This document shows, one piece after another, positions 27,241 to 32,452 of a DNA stretch of 32,452 bases. The DNA comes from Candidatus Pelagibacter sp. TMED153 (GTDB lineage Bacteria > Pseudomonadota > Alphaproteobacteria > Pelagibacterales > Pelagibacteraceae): positions 1 to 32,452 of the forward strand of contig NHHC02000040.1 of assembly GCA_002169935.2 (NCBI GenBank). The letters are read 5' to 3'. Position 1 is the stretch's first letter, and every line of letters starts with the position of its first letter. The notes under the pieces were generated by a model. The model searched no databases, had not been told where the DNA came from, and saw only the letters and a list, made by a program, of their open reading frames with translations. Both the position numbers and the translations under genes were made by a program.

Positions 27241-28074
27241 TCAAATTTTTAAATTATAAAAATTAATTGCATTTTCATACATAATTAAATTTTGTTCATT
27301 AGGGCTATAAGATGAAATAAAATCAGTGACTAATTTTTTAACCTCATAGTAATTACCTGCAACAAGACATACGGGCCAATCCGAACCAAACATCAATTTT
27401 CTGGGACCAAAAGATTCCATAACTAAATCCATGTATGGTTCAATTTGTTCTTTTTTCCAATTTTTATGATCTGCCTCAGTTATCATACCAGAAAGCTTAC
27501 AATATACATTTTCTTGTTTACCAATCTCCTTAATTAATGTAGCCCAACCGTAATAAAAATTATCAAAAATATAAGGTTTTCCTATGTGATCTATTACAAA
27601 TTTTTGGTTTGGAAATTTTTTAGTTAGTTCTAACACAGATCCAAGTTGATGAGGAAATACAAGAATATCATAGGAATAATCATATTTTCCGAGAAGTTTA
27701 ATTCCACTTAAAAATTGAGGACGTAACAAGAAATTATGATCGGACTCGTCTTGAACTACATGGCGAAACCCTTTAATAATATCTATTTTTTTATAATTCT
27801 CAAGATAGCTTTCTAATTTCTGAGATTTTAAATCAACCCAACCAACGATACCCTTTATAAAGTTGTAAATTTCTGAAAGTCCAATTAAGAAATTCGTTTC
27901 AAAAGTTGATTGATCCGCCTGCACAGCAACACAATAGTTTATTTTGTTATCAATAAAAACCTTAATTAAGTCTTGTGGAAGAAAATCACGTTGGATAATC
28001 TTCATGCGATTATCAATCCAGGAATGTTTTTTTGGTTCATATTTCCAAAAATGTTGATGGGAGTCAACTACCAT
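27241..28074 (-). CDS. Amidohydrolase-family L-fuconolactonase
   Basis: This is a 277-residue cytoplasmic protein of the COG3618 amidohydrolase group. DSHQHFW (His6, His8) starts the TIM barrel, followed by GFRHVVQDE (His105), FVIDHIGKP (His163), KLSGMITEA and MFGSDWPVC (Asp232), the usual order of active-site segments in sugar lactonases such as L-fuconolactonase and L-rhamnono-lactonase. It should hydrolyse L-fucono-lactone made by the dehydrogenase encoded next, two bases downstream of its stop if ATG 27238 is used. It is the first gene of the minus-strand fucose operon, with a 253-base gap to the divergent TRAP operon. Confidence 0.9.
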   Translation of the reverse strand: MVVDSHQHFWKYEPKKHSWIDNRMKIIQRDFLPQDLIKVFIDNKINYCVAVQADQSTFETNFLIGLSEIYNFIKGIVGWVDLKSQKLESYLENYKKIDIIKGFRHVVQDESDHNFLLRPQFLSGIKLLGKYDYSYDILVFPHQLGSVLELTKKFPNQKFVIDHIGKPYIFDNFYYGWATLIKEIGKQENVYCKLSGMITEADHKNWKKEQIEPYMDLVMESFGPRKLMFGSDWPVCLVAGNYYEVKKLVTDFISSYSPNEQNLIMYENAINFYNLKI

Positions 28075-28327
28075 TAAATTATTTTTTAACCAAGTTAAAT
28101 AAAACTGAACTTAATTCAATAGGTTTTCAAAATCAATCTTGCTTATTAAAAAAGTTGGATATTGGCCAGTAAAATTTAATAAGTTTAATATCTGTTTATT
28201 AAAAGGATAGATGATATTGACTTTTATTTACATAGGAGTTGCTGATTGGAAATTCTGATCAAAAACTTAAAAAATATTTTTATTTTATAAACATAAGATA
28301 TTTATTTTTTCACTATACTTGAGCAGG

Positions 28328-29314
28328 ATGAGGCTTATATTAAAAACTTTTTTGATCACCTATTTTTTGATAGGTTTGCTGGCTTGTCAGTCTTCTAACA
28401 CTCCAAAGCCAGAGTTTCTTTTTAAGGCTAGCATGTTGGTGAAAGAAAATCATACTTGGTACAAGGCATTTAAATATTTCGGTGAATTATTATCTGAACG
28501 CTCTCGAGGTAGGATAAAATTACAAGTATACCCCTCCGAGCAATTGGCTAAAGAATTAGAGGCCCTACGGTTGATCCGCGCGGGCGTAATTGATATGACC
28601 ATTTCCGCTAGCTCACTTACTAATTTTGCTGAGATTATTACTTTTTCGGACATGCCTTTTTTACTTAGGGATACTTTGGCGATGCAAAAACTCATCAACA
28701 GTTCTATTGGAAAACGAATTGAACGGGAGATGATTGAAAAAATAGGGATCCGACCCATAGGCTATTTCCAACGTGGTGAGCGCCATCTTACCTCTAACCG
28801 CCCCATAAAGCATCCCGACGATCTGGATGAGTTGATCATCAGGGTGCCCAATGCTCCTTCCTATGTGTCGGTTTGGAAAGCAATAGGTGCAAAACCAACC
28901 CCCATGGCTTTTTCTGAGGTATTTTCCTCTCTCCAACAAGGAACCATAGAGGCACAAGAAAACCCTTTTGCAATGATTAAAAATGCGGGTTTTAGTGAGG
29001 TTCAGAAATATCTTAATTTAACGGGTCATGTGATTTCTTGGGGTTATCCCCTGGTGGGAGAAAAGCAATTCCAAATGCTTCCAGATGATTTGAAAGTAAT
29101 TTTTTTACAGGCCGCCAAAGAAATGCAAACCTATGAACACCGTTTATTTCTCGAAAATGAGTCCAAAGTACAAGATGAGTTAAAAGCTGCTGGGATGATT
29201 TTTGTTAAGGTAGACAAAAATGCCTTTATTGAAAATGGTGAAAAAGCAGTGTATGAAAGTTTGTCCCCAGAAATGCAGGATGTTTATGACAAAATCAAAA
29301 AAATTACCCGATGA
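28328..29314 (+). CDS. dctP: TRAP transporter substrate-binding lipoprotein, DctP family
   Basis: The ATG at 28328 gives a clean lipoprotein signal ending LLAC (Cys20); the frame also offers a TTG at 28319, which is less likely. The 328-residue protein has the DctP pattern: FKASMLVKENHTWYKAFKYFGELLSERS, GRIKLQVYPSEQLAKELEALRLIRAG, FSDMPFLL and LIIRVPNAP, where the Arg is the residue that usually binds the substrate carboxylate. QQGTIEAQENP follows. It should bind an acidic ligand, for example a sugar acid or keto acid, in the periplasm. Its stop overlaps the DctQ start as ATGA. GC content is well above that of the PUL genes (33/60 in 28561-28620 by hand count). Confidence 0.95.
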   Translation: MRLILKTFLITYFLIGLLACQSSNTPKPEFLFKASMLVKENHTWYKAFKYFGELLSERSRGRIKLQVYPSEQLAKELEALRLIRAGVIDMTISASSLTNFAEIITFSDMPFLLRDTLAMQKLINSSIGKRIEREMIEKIGIRPIGYFQRGERHLTSNRPIKHPDDLDELIIRVPNAPSYVSVWKAIGAKPTPMAFSEVFSSLQQGTIEAQENPFAMIKNAGFSEVQKYLNLTGHVISWGYPLVGEKQFQMLPDDLKVIFLQAAKEMQTYEHRLFLENESKVQDELKAAGMIFVKVDKNAFIENGEKAVYESLSPEMQDVYDKIKKITR

Positions 29315-29778
29315 AATTTAAGATCTTTTTGTCCACCTTTTTGAAGTATGGAACACTCCTGACCACTTTGGGCTTTATCTCTTCTGTCTCCCTACAAATT
29401 TATGCCCGATTTTTTCTCACGGATGTTCCGTCCTGGACGGAGGAGGCTTCGAGAATGTTATTTATTTACTCTGTCTCCTTTGCGAGTGGACTCGCCTATC
29501 GGGGGAATTACTTTGTTTACCTGGAAGCTTTTTATATAGGGTTTTCAAATAAGACGAAAAAGATGGTGGACTTAGTTTCACCCATTTTAAGTTTTTTGTT
29601 ATTTGGGATCACTGCTTGGTATGCTATAGCCGTTTTTCAAATGGGATTCAGCGAGTCGTCTCCCAGTCTACAAATAATGATGGCAATTCCGTTTTTTAGC
29701 TTACTTATTTTAAGTTGCTCTGTAAGTTTTTACAGTTTGCTTAGCCTTTTAAAAAAGATTAAGTATTGGAAATTATGA
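29311..29778 (+). CDS. dctQ: TRAP transporter small membrane subunit, DctQ family
   Basis: This is a 155-residue protein with four hydrophobic helices, the usual size and topology for DctQ. SWTEEASRMLFIYSVSFASGLAYR matches the family signature W.EE.SR around the second helix. It joins DctM in the inner-membrane complex that takes substrate from DctP using a sodium gradient. Its ATG overlaps the dctP stop and its TGA overlaps the ATG of dctM, so the three are translationally coupled. Confidence 0.93.
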   Translation: MKFKIFLSTFLKYGTLLTTLGFISSVSLQIYARFFLTDVPSWTEEASRMLFIYSVSFASGLAYRGNYFVYLEAFYIGFSNKTKKMVDLVSPILSFLLFGITAWYAIAVFQMGFSESSPSLQIMMAIPFFSLLILSCSVSFYSLLSLLKKIKYWKL

Positions 29779-31049
29779 TTGCACTATTACTCGCTGTTTT
29801 TGTCCTTGGTTTATACTTTCATTTTCCAATTGCTTTTTCTTTGGGACTTTCATGTTTGGTCTATTTTATTTTTAGTGGTAGCCCAATGGTGGTGGTTCCT
29901 TTAAAAATGTATGCTGGAATTGATGTTTTTATATTACTGAGTATTCCAGGTTTTGTTATTGCTGGAAACTTGATGAACCAGAGTGGGCTTACTGATAAAA
30001 TCATTGATTTTTGTAATCATTTATTGGGACATGTTCGCGGTGGACTATCTTTTGTAAATATCAGTGCTTCCATGCTTTTCGCTGGGATTTCTGGGACTGC
30101 TATTTCTGATACTGCCAGCCTGGGAGCTGTAATGATTCCTGCCATGAAAAAAGAAGGCTATGACAGTGATTTTTCATGTGCTATTACAGCCGCTTCCTCA
30201 ACGGTGGGACCCATTATCCCTCCCAGTTTACCAATGATCATCGCTGCTACTTTAAGTGGTCTGTCAGTAGGAAAACTGTTTTTAGCGGGTGCTATTCCAG
30301 GCCTGTTATTAGGGTTGGGCTTGATGCTGGTGGCCTATTTTGTGGCCAAAAAAAAGAACTATCCCAAACATCCAAAAAGTACCCCACTGCAGATTTTTAA
30401 AAGCTTTATCAATACTTTTTGGGCTTTGTTAATGACAGCGATCATACTTTTTGGAATTATAGGTGGTGTCTTTACCCCTACAGAAGCCTCTGTTGTGGCG
30501 GTTCTATATGTACTTTTTATCGGGCTGTTTGTTTATAAAAAACTTAACCTAAGGAACATTTCTGTGGTTGTTTTAGACTCAATGAAAACTACCGCTTCAT
30601 TAATGATACTTGTGGGTTTTGCCAATTTATTTGGATATATACTGATCACCGAACAGATTCCGCAACGTATCTCAGAGCAGATTTTATTGTTTACCACTAA
30701 CAGATATACTGTGCTTTTGCTGATCAATCTTCTGCTTATTTTGATAGGCACTTTTATGGAGACCATAGCCGCTCTTTTAATTTTATTTCCTATTTTACTA
30801 AAGGTTGCGATTGAGGTTGACGTTGAACCCATACACTTTACTGTGATTGCCGTGTTGAATTTAATCATTGGACTTACAACCCCCCCTGTAGGGGTTTGCT
30901 TGTTTGTTGCATCCAGTATTGGCAAAACTCCAATCGGAAAAGTGAGCCGTTCAGGATTACCATTTCTAGCAGTAAGTCTTTTGGTATTGCTATTAGTCTC
31001 GCTTTTTCCTGAACTATCACTTTTTCTACCTCATCTGATTATGGATTGA
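29775..31049 (+). CDS. dctM: TRAP transporter large permease subunit, DctM family
   Basis: The ATG at 29775 overlaps the dctQ stop (ATGA) and gives 424 residues; a TTG at 29766 is an alternative with three more residues. About 12 hydrophobic segments are seen. GISGTAISDTASLGAVMIPAM, SSTVGPIIPPSLPMII and GLTTPPVGVCLFVASSIG are the conserved DctM loops that line the substrate and sodium path. Length is typical. Substrate unknown; the partner DctP points to a carboxylate. Composition, like that of dctP, is less AT-rich than the surrounding PUL. Confidence 0.95.
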   Translation: MIALLLAVFVLGLYFHFPIAFSLGLSCLVYFIFSGSPMVVVPLKMYAGIDVFILLSIPGFVIAGNLMNQSGLTDKIIDFCNHLLGHVRGGLSFVNISASMLFAGISGTAISDTASLGAVMIPAMKKEGYDSDFSCAITAASSTVGPIIPPSLPMIIAATLSGLSVGKLFLAGAIPGLLLGLGLMLVAYFVAKKKNYPKHPKSTPLQIFKSFINTFWALLMTAIILFGIIGGVFTPTEASVVAVLYVLFIGLFVYKKLNLRNISVVVLDSMKTTASLMILVGFANLFGYILITEQIPQRISEQILLFTTNRYTVLLLINLLLILIGTFMETIAALLILFPILLKVAIEVDVEPIHFTVIAVLNLIIGLTTPPVGVCLFVASSIGKTPIGKVSRSGLPFLAVSLLVLLLVSLFPELSLFLPHLIMD

Positions 31050-31217
31050 TTTTTATTCTCATTAAAAAGATATTTTTTATTACACACTCTATGTTTCCTT
31101 CCCATAAAATATTAAACCCTACAGGTAAATTTTATTTCTCATCAGAGATTGTGGTACTTCTAATCCTCCTTTTGGATTTTTTGTTATTTTAGTTTATTGA
31201 ACCACATTTTATTTAAT

Positions 31218-32174
31218 ATGAAGGAGCTATTATTCATTTTCATTTGGGCATTATCGATTCCATTTACATTCAGTCAAGCAGCCCAATTAAATGACAAAGA
31301 TCTTGAAGCTTTTAGGAAAGTAGAAAAAGATGTAAAAAATAATCTCAGTGAAGAGATTGTAAAGATTAATGATAATTTTTACATGATTAAACCCATTGGT
31401 GGTGTTGCTGGAAATATCGGAGTTTTTATTTCTGATAAGGGTCTAGTATTAGTTGATGATCAATGGGAAATCATTGAGGATTTAATTTTAGAGACCATTA
31501 ATTTGATAAGTAAAAAAGACATAAGCATTATTATAAATACACATTTTCATTACGATCATATAGATGGGAATAAAGCTTTTGGAAAAAAAGGAATTCCGAT
31601 TATTTCTCATGAGAATGTAAGGAAAAGGCTTAAAAGGAAAACAAGACTTTATGGTCATCCCGAGCATAATTATAACATGGTCCAGGATAAATATCCAGAT
31701 TATGCATTGCCCTCAAGTGTCTACAATTCAACTATGAAAATTTATGTTGATAATGAAGAAATACAACTTTCAAATTTTGGTCCAGGTCACACTGATGGTG
31801 ACACAATTGTATTTTTTAAAAATAATAATGTAATTCACGCGGGGGATTCATTTGTAACATATGGCTATCCTTTTGTTGATCTAAATGACGGTGGTAGCTT
31901 TAAGGGTTTCATTAATATCTTAAATCAAATTATTGCTATTTCGGATGATAAGACAAAAATAATTCCTGGACACGGACCTGTCAGTAACGTAAATGATGTA
32001 ATAGCTTTTAAAAATATTCTTCAAGAGCATTATGAAATTACTGAAGATGGATTTGAAGAAGGTTTATCTGTTAAACAAATAATGGCTGAAATCAAAACAG
32101 AATTAAATGGCCCTGGAAATATAAATAAAGAGGACTTCATCAAGAACATCATTTATGATTTAAAAACAAACTAA
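31218..32174 (+). CDS. Exported metallo-beta-lactamase-fold hydrolase
   Basis: A TTG at 31197 is in frame, but the ATG at 31218 gives a clean signal peptide ending FTFSQ (about 1-20), so 318 residues are preferred. All zinc ligands of the fold are present: HFHYDH (His109, His111, Asp113, His114), His191 in GHTDGD, Asp210 in HAGDS and His252 in PGHGP. This fits the broad periplasmic group near subclass B beta-lactamases and quinoprotein-relay-type hydrolases, in which most members are not antibiotic resistance enzymes. Substrate unknown. GC returns to the low PUL level here. It is 168 bases after dctM, on the same strand, and may be transcribed alone. Confidence 0.9.
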   Translation: MKELLFIFIWALSIPFTFSQAAQLNDKDLEAFRKVEKDVKNNLSEEIVKINDNFYMIKPIGGVAGNIGVFISDKGLVLVDDQWEIIEDLILETINLISKKDISIIINTHFHYDHIDGNKAFGKKGIPIISHENVRKRLKRKTRLYGHPEHNYNMVQDKYPDYALPSSVYNSTMKIYVDNEEIQLSNFGPGHTDGDTIVFFKNNNVIHAGDSFVTYGYPFVDLNDGGSFKGFINILNQIIAISDDKTKIIPGHGPVSNVNDVIAFKNILQEHYEITEDGFEEGLSVKQIMAEIKTELNGPGNINKEDFIKNIIYDLKTN

Positions 32175-32452
32175 ATCGCAGGGATATTCTACTCTTTAAG
32201 TTCTGGTAATTCACCCCCTTTTGTAGGTTTTGTTATTCTCATTTTCGTTTAAGTTTAGACAATAGCGGGGATTAAGGCATGCTATGCCTGTTTATACTGA
32301 TTTTCATGTGAATAGGATTATTATTTTATTTGAATACCCTAAGGTAATAAAAAATAAACTGCAAAATTTAAGGTATTAGAGTGAAAGTTGAAAAATAGAG
32401 GAAAAGGCAACCCTAGAGGCAACCGAAAAAAAGAAGCCCCGAAAACACTGAG
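32175..32452. other. Non-coding tail of the window
   Basis: No gene or RNA was recognised in these 278 bases. A small inverted repeat, AGGCAT (32275-32280) and ATGCCT (32284-32289) around GCT, lies about 100 bases after the hydrolase stop and might be a weak terminator, but no T-run follows. The last 60 bases are richer in G and C and contain GAGGCAACC and a near copy AAGGCAACC. Confidence 0.4.

Noticed and set aside
28450..28957. Two minus-strand frames of about 100 codons within dctP
   Set aside because: They overlap each other and a clear DctP gene; the higher GC there makes long antisense frames more likely by chance.
30533..30925. Minus-strand frame of 130 codons inside dctM
   Set aside because: Antisense to conserved DctM transmembrane loops and without family similarity.
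1..32452. CRISPR arrays, tRNA or rRNA genes, insertion sequences and phage genes
   Set aside because: No regular repeats with spacers, cloverleaf-like segments, transposase motifs or integrase were seen. Similarity between the sulfatases is gene paralogy, not a mobile repeat.

Overview
The window comes from an AT-rich Bacteroidota genome, most likely a marine member of the Flavobacteriia. The reasons are a SusC/SusD pair, a one-protein hybrid two-component regulator with an AraC output domain, many lipoprotein signal peptides, no obvious Shine-Dalgarno sequences, and a gene set suited to a sulfated algal polysaccharide. The genus cannot be told from the sequence. Most of the window (1-28074) is a polysaccharide utilization locus (PUL) aimed at a sulfated, fucose-containing glycan such as fucoidan or another sulfated fucan. 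Substrate identity is an inference from gene content.

Layout. 1-3004: two sulfatases on the minus strand, the first cut by the window edge. 3294-8905: plus-strand run of a GH141-like beta-helix enzyme and two sulfatases spaced by 16 and 10 bases, followed by the hybrid sensor/regulator (8988-13307). 13449-18051: susD and susC on the minus strand (order of transcription susC then susD), ended by a clear intrinsic terminator at 13377-13411. 18375-24603: plus-strand run of two more sulfatases, a GH29 alpha-L-fucosidase and a GH117-like propeller hydrolase. 24735-28074: minus-strand fucose operon (lactonase, sugar dehydrogenase, FucP permease, mutarotase). 28328-31049: a TRAP transporter operon (dctP, dctQ, dctM) with visibly higher GC. 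31218-32174: an exported metallo-beta-lactamase-fold hydrolase. 32175-32452: no gene recognised.

How it would work. The regulator senses a glycan fragment in the periplasm and activates the locus. SusCD takes sulfated oligosaccharides across the outer membrane. Six formylglycine-type sulfatases with different active-site surroundings remove sulfate, and GH141, GH29 and GH117-like enzymes remove terminal sugars, releasing L-fucose. FucP imports fucose, and the mutarotase, dehydrogenase and lactonase convert it to L-fuconate by the non-phosphorylated oxidative route. The later steps (fuconate dehydratase onwards), a sulfatase-maturing enzyme and any recognisable endo-fucanase (GH107 or GH168) are absent from the window. 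The TRAP operon could import an acidic breakdown product, but its different composition suggests a separate origin.

Main points for a second look: the GH117-like enzyme in a fucan context, the sulfatase with GKWQ instead of GKWH, the sulfatase at 19940 whose lipoprotein signal lacks a normal start codon, the inverted repeats upstream of susC and of the GH141-like gene, and the compositional break at the TRAP operon.
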